Shown here: piece by piece, positions 9,783-18,466 of the stretch
Position numbering within the stretch: the first letter of the stretch is position 1
How the letters are laid out: each line of letters starts with the position of its first letter
Assembly: GCA_028875125.1 (NCBI GenBank)
Contig: JAPPGC010000047.1
Coordinates: forward strand, 1 to 64,000
Direction: 5' to 3'
Length of the DNA stretch: 64,000 nucleotides
Source of the DNA: Bacteroidota bacterium
GTDB lineage: Bacteria > Bacteroidota > Rhodothermia > Rhodothermales > Bin80
Made by a program: the position numbers and the translations under genes
The notes under the pieces: generated by a model
Told to the model about the DNA's origin: nothing
The model's input: the letters and a program-made list of their open reading frames with translations, nothing else
Databases searched by the model: none

Positions 9783-11225
9783 ATGGCATGGGGTATGCGG
9801 AATACTCTAGCAGGAGGAACCGTTTTGTGGCTGCGTCGGGATCTCCGGTTGCGGGATCAGCCTGCATGGAGGGCGGCACTTGAAGAAGATGGTCCTGTTT
9901 GGCCGGTCTTTATTCTTGATCCGCTCATTGAAAAGACCTACGGAGCAGCACCTAAGTGGAGGTTGGGAGAAAGCTTGCGGTCATTGGCAAGTAGTCTCAG
10001 AAAGCATAAGAGTCGGCTGCTGCTTCGACGCGGAGATCCCTTGCGGGTCTTGCGGTCTTTGATCGCGGAGACTGGAGCACGGCGCGTTGTGTGGTCTAGA
10101 CTTTACGATCCCATGTCAATTGACAGAGACGAGAGAATAAAATCGGAATTGAATGCCCAGGGCATTAGGGTCTTCGAGGTAAACTCCGGTCTGTTATTCG
10201 AGCCCTGGACAGTTGAGACGCAGCAGGGGCAGTTCTACAGGGTCTTCACGCCTTTTTGGAAAGCTGTGCAGCACAGGGATATCGGGCAACCATTAGGCTC
10301 CCCAGATGATCTTTCTCCGCCTGACAATTGGCCCGCGAGCGATGAGCTTTCTGATTGGCGCCTTGGTGCTGAAATGGGACGCGGAGCGGCCATTGTTTCC
10401 CGCTATGCAAAGGTGGGAGAGCATGCGGCCAATGAGCGGCTTGATCGTTTTATCGTAGACGCAATAGGGTGCTACAAATCCGAGAGGGACTATTTGGGGC
10501 AGGATTCAACTTCAAAGCTGTCTGAAAATCTGACCTACGGGGAAATATCACCACACAGGCTCTGGTATGCTGCGAAAAATGCCATGGAGGGCGAGCGTGC
10601 CGCAGAAGCCAAGTACTTTCTTCGAGAGATAGCATGGAGAGAATTCGCATATCACCTTCTCTATCATACTCCGCATATTGTTGAAGCGAACTGGCGTTCC
10701 GAGTGGGATAATTTTCCGTGGCGGAATGACAACGAGGATGCAGAAGCTTGGCGACGCGGAATGACGGGCACTGAGATCGTCGATGCCGCTATGCGTGAAA
10801 TGTATACGACAGGTACTATGCATAATCGAGCCCGCATGTTAGTGGCCAGCTTTTTAACCAAACATCTGATGACCGGGTGGTGGGTCGGAGAGGCATGGTT
10901 CCGCGAGTGTTTGATCGACTGGGATATCGCGTCCAATGCAATGGGATGGCAGTGGGTAGCCGGTTCGGGTCCTGATGCTGCCCCTTATTTCAGGATCTTC
11001 AATCCTGAGCTCCAGGCCGAGAAGTTTGATGCTGATAGGCGGTACAGGGATAGATTTCTAGCCGAGGGTCGCAGACTGCCTCATCCTAATGCATTGGATT
11101 TTTTTGAAGCTGCACCCAAGTCGTGGTCCCTGACTCCGGATCAAGAGTACCCTCGCCCGATCATTGACATGAGTTCCGGGAGGCAGCGGGCGCTAGAGGC
11201 TTATAAGGGGTATCGGAATAGGTGA
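9783..11225 (+). CDS. phrB: Deoxyribodipyrimidine photolyase / cryptochrome family
   Basis: 480 aa; VLWLRRDLRLRDQPAW, REIAWREFAYHLL, GTMHNRARMLVASFLTKHL, WDIASNAMGWQWVAGSGPDAAPYFRIFNP. Confidence 0.95.
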   Translation: MAWGMRNTLAGGTVLWLRRDLRLRDQPAWRAALEEDGPVWPVFILDPLIEKTYGAAPKWRLGESLRSLASSLRKHKSRLLLRRGDPLRVLRSLIAETGARRVVWSRLYDPMSIDRDERIKSELNAQGIRVFEVNSGLLFEPWTVETQQGQFYRVFTPFWKAVQHRDIGQPLGSPDDLSPPDNWPASDELSDWRLGAEMGRGAAIVSRYAKVGEHAANERLDRFIVDAIGCYKSERDYLGQDSTSKLSENLTYGEISPHRLWYAAKNAMEGERAAEAKYFLREIAWREFAYHLLYHTPHIVEANWRSEWDNFPWRNDNEDAEAWRRGMTGTEIVDAAMREMYTTGTMHNRARMLVASFLTKHLMTGWWVGEAWFRECLIDWDIASNAMGWQWVAGSGPDAAPYFRIFNPELQAEKFDADRRYRDRFLAEGRRLPHPNALDFFEAAPKSWSLTPDQEYPRPIIDMSSGRQRALEAYKGYRNR

Positions 11226-11272
11226 TATCTGCAAGTCACACTGGCATGGCAGAGGAACCAAGTACAGCAGAC

Positions 11273-11542
11273 TCAGACTGGATTCTGTTGTAAGTACATC
11301 TGGTAGCGGCGGTACAAACCACTCGCAATAACCACTGCGAATATAAAGTATGGCTCTATCGTAAATTCAGAAGTTTCGGCAATTTCTATGGCCCAAAGCA
11401 TACCAAATCCCAAACCAACTGCCATGGTGTAATAAAGCTTGGACTTTGGGGAATTCCTTTGCGTCCATAAATCACGGCCACCGTGCCAAGCGAGAGCGCC
11501 CAGAAGGAGAACAAAAACCAGGATCAGTATTGCCAACTGCAT
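11273..11542 (-). CDS. Small membrane protein, hypothetical
   Basis: 89 aa with two to three hydrophobic segments; no other ORF explains the gap. Confidence 0.5.
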   Translation of the reverse strand: MQLAILILVFVLLLGALAWHGGRDLWTQRNSPKSKLYYTMAVGLGFGMLWAIEIAETSEFTIEPYFIFAVVIASGLYRRYQMYLQQNPV

Positions 11543-11721
11543 CTCTTTACCGGCTGTGTGCAGTTGGAATGTATTTAATTTGGGGAATGTTCCCGCCAGT
11601 ATCCATCACAGGAATCAAGGAGGTCGAATAACAGCGCGACGTAGTGGAGCTCATTTCCGTTGCGCTATAGGTCTTACTGGGTAGGGTTGCACTGAGCAGC
11701 GAATCTGACCGAAATCAGGTA

Positions 11722-12468
11722 CTAATGCGTGAGTGTATAGAAGATGAAGTTGATAGCCATCTGGAAACTCACGGTTGAGGCAGATCCCAGATTGCGGCCG
11801 CCGGGCCACTCCCATCCATCACCAATGTCCTGGTTATAGCATATGACGATTGCGGGTCGACCTGCATCATCAAATACGGCATAGTAGATGTCATCTTCCG
11901 GGGAGAAACGCGTCTCGCTCCATCGCCAGTTACCGCCATTCTTTGTTGAAATCGCGGCATCCGGGTCGACATCGTAGTAGATCTGCCAGATTGGATGATC
12001 GGCAGTTAATTCCACCGGCTCACGATCCGGATAAACCCGCTTAATGTTGTCGTACATGTTACTCCACTGTGGTCCGACATACCCGCGGCCATAGTCATGG
12101 AAATCATCAATAATGAGAAATCCACCCCGATCAAGGTAGCGGCGCAAGTTGGCTACTTCTTCTTCGTTCGTGCGCCAATATCCAGGTTCAGTTAAGTACA
12201 GCACGGCGTACTCGAAAATTCGGTCGTCCGTCAGTGCGACGACCACTGGCGGCCCCTCCAATCGAAGCCCGGTTGTCCGACTGATTGCTTCGTGCAGGTT
12301 GTATTCTGCTGTTGGATAGTCTGTGGCCCAGGCATTGCTTCGATATCCCGGATGACTTTCGTACCAAACTCTTGCAAATTGAAAGCCAGAATCCTGTCCA
12401 TTTGCCTGTATCGCACAGGTAGTACTCAGCAGCAGGGCTGATGATAAAGTCAGGATCCGGTTGAACAT
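11722..12468 (-). CDS. Exported DUF4159-type protein
   Basis: Signal peptide; FEYAVLYLTEPGYWRTNEEEVANLRRYLDRGGFLIIDDF typical of DUF4159. Confidence 0.8.
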   Translation of the reverse strand: MFNRILTLSSALLLSTTCAIQANGQDSGFQFARVWYESHPGYRSNAWATDYPTAEYNLHEAISRTTGLRLEGPPVVVALTDDRIFEYAVLYLTEPGYWRTNEEEVANLRRYLDRGGFLIIDDFHDYGRGYVGPQWSNMYDNIKRVYPDREPVELTADHPIWQIYYDVDPDAAISTKNGGNWRWSETRFSPEDDIYYAVFDDAGRPAIVICYNQDIGDGWEWPGGRNLGSASTVSFQMAINFIFYTLTH

Positions 12469-12485
12469 ATTCCCCGCAGCGGTTG

Positions 12486-13595
12486 CTAATAACGCGTTGA
12501 TGAGCTCATAACCTTCGGGAAAACCTCCGTAAATCTTGCCATCTCCTCTTCATTCCCAATACTGAGGCGACACCAGTCCAGAAATGGAGGGAATGGCCGT
12601 CCAACCAGGATACCTTGGGAAGCCATGGACCTTTGAAATTCCTCGATCCCTCGGCCAAGATGGAAGAATACAAAGTTCGTATGTGACTCAATGACTTCAT
12701 GTCCCCAGCCGCGAAGCGCAGCCGTGATTTGGTTGCGACCGGCCTCAAGTTGTGTCTTACTGTAATGCAAGAAGCGTTCGTCATTAAGAGAGGCAATTGC
12801 AGCCCGTAGTCCCAGAATATTAACGGCCATGGGAGTACGATGTGTACGAAGTCGCTCGGCGATATCGGGGCGTGCGATTGCGTATCCCACACGTAGTCCG
12901 GCTAAGCCGTACACTTTCGAGAATGTTCTCGAAACAATGACATTTGCGCCCGCCTTTACAAGGGGCACAGCAGTACTGTATCTGGAGTGATTGACCAGCT
13001 CGTAATAGGCTTCATCAACCAGAATTGTGCATCGTTTGGAGACTTCTAAACAAAAGTCATTCAGCTCCTCTTTGTCGCAGATACTGCCCGTTGGGTTATT
13101 GGGGTTGCACACGAAAACCAGCTTCACATCCTTGGTTGTGCGCATATCCATGGCGGACAGGTCGAGGCTCTTGTCGGACTTAAGCGGCACACGATGCACG
13201 CGTGCTTGAATGGATTTCGCCGATGTCTCCATACCCTCATAGGTCGGATAACCCGTAACGACCTCCCCGCCACTGAGCCCATAAGCCAGCGCCGCCATGC
13301 GAAGGACTTCGGTAGATCCAGCTCCAAGGACTACATGTTCAGGCCTCAACCCCTCGCGAGCTGCAATCATAGCTTCCAGGTTCTGAGCGACGGCAGATCC
13401 TGCGTACAGATTGGTTTCGTTCAAGGCATCAACTACGGCCGTACGTGCGGACTGTGCGGGTGCATACGGGTTTTCATTGCTGTGTAGACGAATCGGGTTG
13501 TCGCTTCTGTGCGTTGCAAATCCAGGAATAGGCAAGAATGGCAGTGCTGCACCAACGGCACTGAGGCGAAGCCAGTCGCGGCGGCTGATGGACAT
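12486..13595 (-). CDS. PLP-dependent aminotransferase, histidinol-phosphate aminotransferase-like, with Tat-like leader
   Basis: MSISRRDWLRLSAVGAALPFL leader; RLHSNENPYAP, VCNPNNPTGSIC, DEAYYELV, SRTFSKVYGLAGLRVGYA. Confidence 0.85.
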   Translation of the reverse strand: MSISRRDWLRLSAVGAALPFLPIPGFATHRSDNPIRLHSNENPYAPAQSARTAVVDALNETNLYAGSAVAQNLEAMIAAREGLRPEHVVLGAGSTEVLRMAALAYGLSGGEVVTGYPTYEGMETSAKSIQARVHRVPLKSDKSLDLSAMDMRTTKDVKLVFVCNPNNPTGSICDKEELNDFCLEVSKRCTILVDEAYYELVNHSRYSTAVPLVKAGANVIVSRTFSKVYGLAGLRVGYAIARPDIAERLRTHRTPMAVNILGLRAAIASLNDERFLHYSKTQLEAGRNQITAALRGWGHEVIESHTNFVFFHLGRGIEEFQRSMASQGILVGRPFPPFLDWCRLSIGNEEEMARFTEVFPKVMSSSTRY

Positions 13596-13730
13596 TTCGG
13601 ATTGGGATAATGGTGGTCTACAATCTACGAATAGCTGTTCTTATATAAATGGTTGTCTTTAAGGAATGTAATGACCAAGGCGGCTGAGGTCGGGGGCGAA
13701 CAGACCAAGCCAGTTATCCAGCTATCGTCT

Positions 13731-14726
13731 TTAGCAGTCCACCCAGACATCTTTTTGCTCACTCTGGAAACAAGCGTCAATAACATGCATGTTACACATA
13801 GCGTCAGAAATGGGGGCAAGAAGGGGTTCACCATCAATCGCAGCTGCAGCGAAGTGATCGCACTGCTCTGCATACTGATCTGCCGGTCCACTTTCATGGA
13901 TGCTGTACTCGCTGCCATTCTGGTACTCCATACGCACGGTTTCGTCAGGCGGTGCATTGAAAGGTGTGTGTAAGGTGATTTGACCATGGCTGCCCACCAG
14001 GATGACACGCTGGTAGCGCTGCATTTGCGTCGCACACACGACTGTTGCACTCCCTTGCGGGAAATCCATAAGGATCGTAGTAAAGGTGTCTGTTCCGAAT
14101 TCGGGATGCCGCGCCATGCGTGCGCAAACTCGCCGTGGTTCGCCTTCAAATAACCAGCGTGCAACGGAGATTCCGTAACAGCCAATATCCATCAAGGCAC
14201 CTCCTCCAAACGCCAGCATGTTCCGAATATTGCCTGGGTCTTTGTTGTCATAGGAAAAATGTACATGGATGCTTTGAAGATCTCCGATACTCTTGGAGCG
14301 AATGAGATGGCGTGTACGCTTCCACTGAGGATGGTATCGATACATGAAGGCCTCCGAAACCAATTGCTTTGGATATTGCTTGGAGATTCGCTGGAGTTTT
14401 GTTACCTCCATCTCATTCATCCCCAGGGGCTTTTCGCAGAGTACATGTTTCCCTGCTTCCAAGGCTAAGGAGGCCCATTCAACATGCAAGTGGTTAGGTA
14501 ACGGGATATAGATGGCATCAATTTCTCTCAGATTAATCAGATCCTCATATGATGGGCAGACAACGGGGATTTGATGTATCTGGGCAACCTGGCGGGCCAC
14601 TGCAACATCTCTGGAGGCAATGGCCGTCACTGTGCCACGTTGACTCTTTTGAATGGCGGGTATGACCTTTTGCCGGGCTATTCGTGCACTCGACAGAATT
14701 CCCCAGTGTAGTTTTTTGCTATTCAT
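13731..14726 (-). CDS. Gfo/Idh/MocA family oxidoreductase
   Basis: LHWGILSSARIARQKVIPAI; DAIYIPLPNHLHVEWASLALEAGKHVLCEKPLG. Confidence 0.92.
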   Translation of the reverse strand: MNSKKLHWGILSSARIARQKVIPAIQKSQRGTVTAIASRDVAVARQVAQIHQIPVVCPSYEDLINLREIDAIYIPLPNHLHVEWASLALEAGKHVLCEKPLGMNEMEVTKLQRISKQYPKQLVSEAFMYRYHPQWKRTRHLIRSKSIGDLQSIHVHFSYDNKDPGNIRNMLAFGGGALMDIGCYGISVARWLFEGEPRRVCARMARHPEFGTDTFTTILMDFPQGSATVVCATQMQRYQRVILVGSHGQITLHTPFNAPPDETVRMEYQNGSEYSIHESGPADQYAEQCDHFAAAAIDGEPLLAPISDAMCNMHVIDACFQSEQKDVWVDC

Positions 14727-15160
14727 TTCTCGATTTACTCCTCAGGTGTAGCAAGTTATTTCTTTTCCACCTACGACTTGAGTGCTTCACGTTCAATTCC
14801 CATTGCCTGATCTTGCGCTCCATTGTACCCAGCACCTTGGAAAGGGGGTCAATCATCGTTCGCAGACGTGCCATCGCTTCTTCCACCAATTCAATCGCTT
14901 TGTCCAGAAAATCGCGATCTCCGATATACCGGTTACTTTATTGAACGGCAGGATTAATTGTCGCGCCATTGATTCGCCCCCCAAAGAGAAGCGGACACTT
15001 CGATTTGCTCTGCGAAAATCTGTCGGGAATCGGGCGTGGCACAAGACATGGGGTCTACGCAAAATTCATCTAACTTACGCGCTTGGAACTTATTAAGTGG
15101 TTTAAATGTCTCAGCCTTCTGCCATGGCGAGTGTCCTCGTTTTGGGTAACAACTTCTGCG

Positions 15161-15616
15161 ATGCGAACCCACCGACTATTGCCTGTAGTACTAAGCCTGA
15201 GCCTACTACTCAGTGCTATCGGACCTTTGTTACAGGCAGACTGCTCGCGAGGTGATCACAACTCGCACATGCCTGCGGACCATCATTCCACAGGAATGCA
15301 TTCCCAGGCCTCCACTCATGGACAGGATCTCCCCTGTCCACCCGACCACGATTCCACACCCGCGGAATCAGTGCCTTGTCCGCAGCACACTGTGGCTTGC
15401 TGTGCATTTCAAGCAGTGCCTGCCGCCAAGATGGCAACCATACTGATTGAATCTTCTCGATCCTCATCGGGTGAACAGATCTTATCCCGCCTCCCCGATA
15501 CCTTATCTGAGGTGGGCTCCAGGACAAGTTCAATTCGGCCCATCTCTGCACTACGATGCTCTGCCTGTCTCCCTTCCTCTGATAGGCAAGCCATACACAG
15601 CACCTTTCTGATCTGA
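15161..15616 (+). CDS. Small exported His/Cys-rich protein upstream of metal efflux operon
   Basis: Signal peptide MRTHRLLPVVLSLSLLLSAIGPLLQADC; CSRGDHNSHMPADHHSTGMHSQ; internal Met start chosen (track starts at 15083). Confidence 0.6.
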   Translation: MRTHRLLPVVLSLSLLLSAIGPLLQADCSRGDHNSHMPADHHSTGMHSQASTHGQDLPCPPDHDSTPAESVPCPQHTVACCAFQAVPAAKMATILIESSRSSSGEQILSRLPDTLSEVGSRTSSIRPISALRCSACLPSSDRQAIHSTFLI

Positions 15617-15703
15617 TAGGCTTCTGGTTGCGCCTGTTTCATGGGGTGTAGGTTCGCTGCACCTCCGTGTTGATGCACAATTAGACCTATTGTTCAGGAA
15701 GTC

Positions 15704-17014
15704 ATGAAGTTAATCCATTTCGCTGGCGTAACCTGCGTCAGCCTGCTATTACTCTTACTGCCAATCCAAGTCCGTGGCCAAGATCCACCTGATACACCGG
15801 CCGACACATTGCTACGGCTTGGAGATCTCCTAGCAGAAGTACGGACAAATAATCCGTTGCTAAACGCTTCACACCTAGAGGCGAAAGCACTGGCTACACG
15901 AAGCGCGCAGATATCCGCACTCCCGGATCCATCGGTGACAATCGCCTACCGGCCTGTGCCCATTCTAACCGCGCACGGTACCATACGTAGCCAGTGGAGT
16001 ATAGAGCAAGAATTTCCCTATCCCGGCAAATTGGGACTTCGGGGATCCATCGCAGATCTAACTGCGGATATTGAAAGCTTTGCAGCCGCAACCCTTGAAG
16101 TAGACCTTCTACTCCAGGTCAAACACGCCTACTTTGAGCTCTATCGTATCCAACAGCAGGAATCACGTATTCTCGCCTTCGCGGACAGACTCCGAAACTT
16201 TGAAGAAGCCGCCGCAACGCGATACGAAGTGGGTGCCGGTGTTCAACAGGCAATTCTGAAGACGCAACTGGAGAAGAATTCCCTATCCCGCTTGCAACTT
16301 GAGTTATCCATAGAACGACGAACAGCTACTGAGACCCTGGCCCGTTTGTTGAATCGTCCCATATCCACCGACTCCAGAGTCTCTGTAGCTGTTGAGGGTC
16401 TATCCTATGTTGAGATTGATGCAATCGATCTACTTGAACTAGCTCTCGATCAGCAACCCGAGGTCAGTGCTTTGGGCACGGCCGCAAAACGTGCCGAGGA
16501 AGAAATTGAACTTGCACGCAAACAGTTCAAGCCAAATTTCCGGTTCGGTATCACTTATTTCGATGTCGGCCGTGCTGATGTGCCATCCACGGCTTCGGGC
16601 CGCGATGCCCTCGGAATCAGTGCAACGATAAGCATACCCCTTCAGCGCAACCGATTGCGGGCTCAGTTGGAAGAAGCCCGTGTGCGTCGCAGCCAAGTCC
16701 ATGCCCGCCAGGAAGCTGTCACTACCTCGATAGTGACTCAAGTTGCGGACCTAATGCATCAATTGCGCGGGGAAGCACGACAGCTGGAGCTCTTCAAGGA
16801 AGCCCTGATCCCTCAGGCTGAAACTGCACTCCAAGCTACCCTCAACTCTTACACGACGGGACGCACCGATTTCCTGGACCTGCTTGATTCGGAACGCACA
16901 CTGTTCTCACTAGGCATGAGTTACGACAATACACTTGCCCGCTACCTCCGGGCAACTGCAGGACTTGAACGGGCTCTCGGTGTGGATGCTCTCGCCGATC
17001 TGATCACTCACTAA
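15704..17014 (+). CDS. TolC-family outer membrane efflux protein (CusC-like)
   Basis: Signal peptide; duplicated coiled-coil TolC pattern (RTNNPLLNASHLEAKAL...; ALQATLNSYTTGRTDFLDLLDSERTL). Confidence 0.88.
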   Translation: MKLIHFAGVTCVSLLLLLLPIQVRGQDPPDTPADTLLRLGDLLAEVRTNNPLLNASHLEAKALATRSAQISALPDPSVTIAYRPVPILTAHGTIRSQWSIEQEFPYPGKLGLRGSIADLTADIESFAAATLEVDLLLQVKHAYFELYRIQQQESRILAFADRLRNFEEAAATRYEVGAGVQQAILKTQLEKNSLSRLQLELSIERRTATETLARLLNRPISTDSRVSVAVEGLSYVEIDAIDLLELALDQQPEVSALGTAAKRAEEEIELARKQFKPNFRFGITYFDVGRADVPSTASGRDALGISATISIPLQRNRLRAQLEEARVRRSQVHARQEAVTTSIVTQVADLMHQLRGEARQLELFKEALIPQAETALQATLNSYTTGRTDFLDLLDSERTLFSLGMSYDNTLARYLRATAGLERALGVDALADLITH

Positions 17015-17047
17015 GATGTCTCCGGCATCTGTTTAACACGAATTGCC

Positions 17048-18400
17048 ATGAAATTGAAACAACATTTCAAACATATATGGATTCTTCTGCTTCTCGTACT
17101 TATTCTCGTTTGTGGCTTTTTCCTCGGCCGCATTTCGATTGACGAAGGAGTAACGGAATCTCAAGAATCACCTCCACTTGAACAAAGACAGGTTCTTTAT
17201 TGGCAGGCCCCCATGGATCCGGAGGAGATCTACGACCGTCCCGGCAAGTCGAAGATGGGAATGGACCTGGTTCTCGTCTACGCAGACGAGGACCGAACAG
17301 AGTCTGACAGTACCGTCTCCATTGACCCTGCCGTGGTGCAGAATATGGGAGTCCGAACCGGACATGTCCAGCGATTGGATTTCACGCGCACTATCCGTAC
17401 GGTCGGTGAGGTTCAATACGACGAAGAACGGCTCTATGTGGTCAATACAAAGATCTCTGGATGGATAGAAAATCTTTATGTCCATTTCGTGGGAGACCAG
17501 ATCCAGGCGGGAGATCCGATCCTTGAGATCTATTCACCGGAATTGGTCACGACGCAGCAAGAGTATGTGCTGGCACTTAAGAACTTTGAGTTGGTCTCTC
17601 AGAGCACCGTGGCCTCAGTCATAGAAGATGCCGAGAAACTACTGGCATCAGCCCGTACGCGTCTCGAATACTGGGACATTCCTGCATCAGAGATCGAGCA
17701 CTTGGCACAAACCGGCGAAGTCAGGAAAACGATTGTTCTCACCGCTCCGGCAACAGGAATTGTTGTAGAAAGAAATGCAATTGAAGGCGCATATGTTGAG
17801 GTTGGCGAAGATCTGTTCAGGATCGCTGATTTGCGGACGGTTTGGGTGCATGCCAGCTTCTATGACAATGAAGTGCCGTGGATTAGTGATGGGCAGCCAG
17901 TCGAAATGGAATTGTCCTATTTGCCGGGCAAGACCTATACCGGCAGGGTATCCTATGTGTACCCATATCTGAGAGAAAGGGCCCGTGATGTCCATGTTCG
18001 TCTGATCTTTTCCAACCCGGATCTGGATTTAAAACCGGGCATGTATGCCAATGTACAGCTCCATGGCAAAGTCATTCCCGATGCGGTTGTCGTACCGTCC
18101 GAGGCGGTAATCCGATCAGGAGCACGTGCTATTGTATTTGTTGTCCGTGGGGAGGGTCGATTTGCGCCCCGCGAAGTCTCGCTTGGCGAAGAAGGTGGCC
18201 CCAACAACAACTATATCCGAATCCTACGAGGGCTGCAGGGAAGTGAGGAGATTGTAACCTCCGCCCAGTTCATGTTAGACAGCGAGAGCCGCTTGCAGGA
18301 AGCGATTCGCAAGATGCTTCAAGGACAGACATCCCCGGAAGAAGCGGAGGCAGGGATGCATTCCAGAGTGACCGAGCCGGAAGAACATATGCATCATTGA
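17048..18400 (+). CDS. cusB: RND efflux periplasmic adaptor (CusB-like)
   Basis: YWQAPMDPEEIYDRPGKSKMGMDLVLVY heavy-metal-binding motif; membrane fusion protein core. Confidence 0.88.
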   Translation: MKLKQHFKHIWILLLLVLILVCGFFLGRISIDEGVTESQESPPLEQRQVLYWQAPMDPEEIYDRPGKSKMGMDLVLVYADEDRTESDSTVSIDPAVVQNMGVRTGHVQRLDFTRTIRTVGEVQYDEERLYVVNTKISGWIENLYVHFVGDQIQAGDPILEIYSPELVTTQQEYVLALKNFELVSQSTVASVIEDAEKLLASARTRLEYWDIPASEIEHLAQTGEVRKTIVLTAPATGIVVERNAIEGAYVEVGEDLFRIADLRTVWVHASFYDNEVPWISDGQPVEMELSYLPGKTYTGRVSYVYPYLRERARDVHVRLIFSNPDLDLKPGMYANVQLHGKVIPDAVVVPSEAVIRSGARAIVFVVRGEGRFAPREVSLGEEGGPNNNYIRILRGLQGSEEIVTSAQFMLDSESRLQEAIRKMLQGQTSPEEAEAGMHSRVTEPEEHMHH

Positions 18401-18466
18401 GATGGATCGTAGTAGATATCTCGTCAAGCCTGAACAGGCGATTCTGGACGCTCAAACAAGATCATC

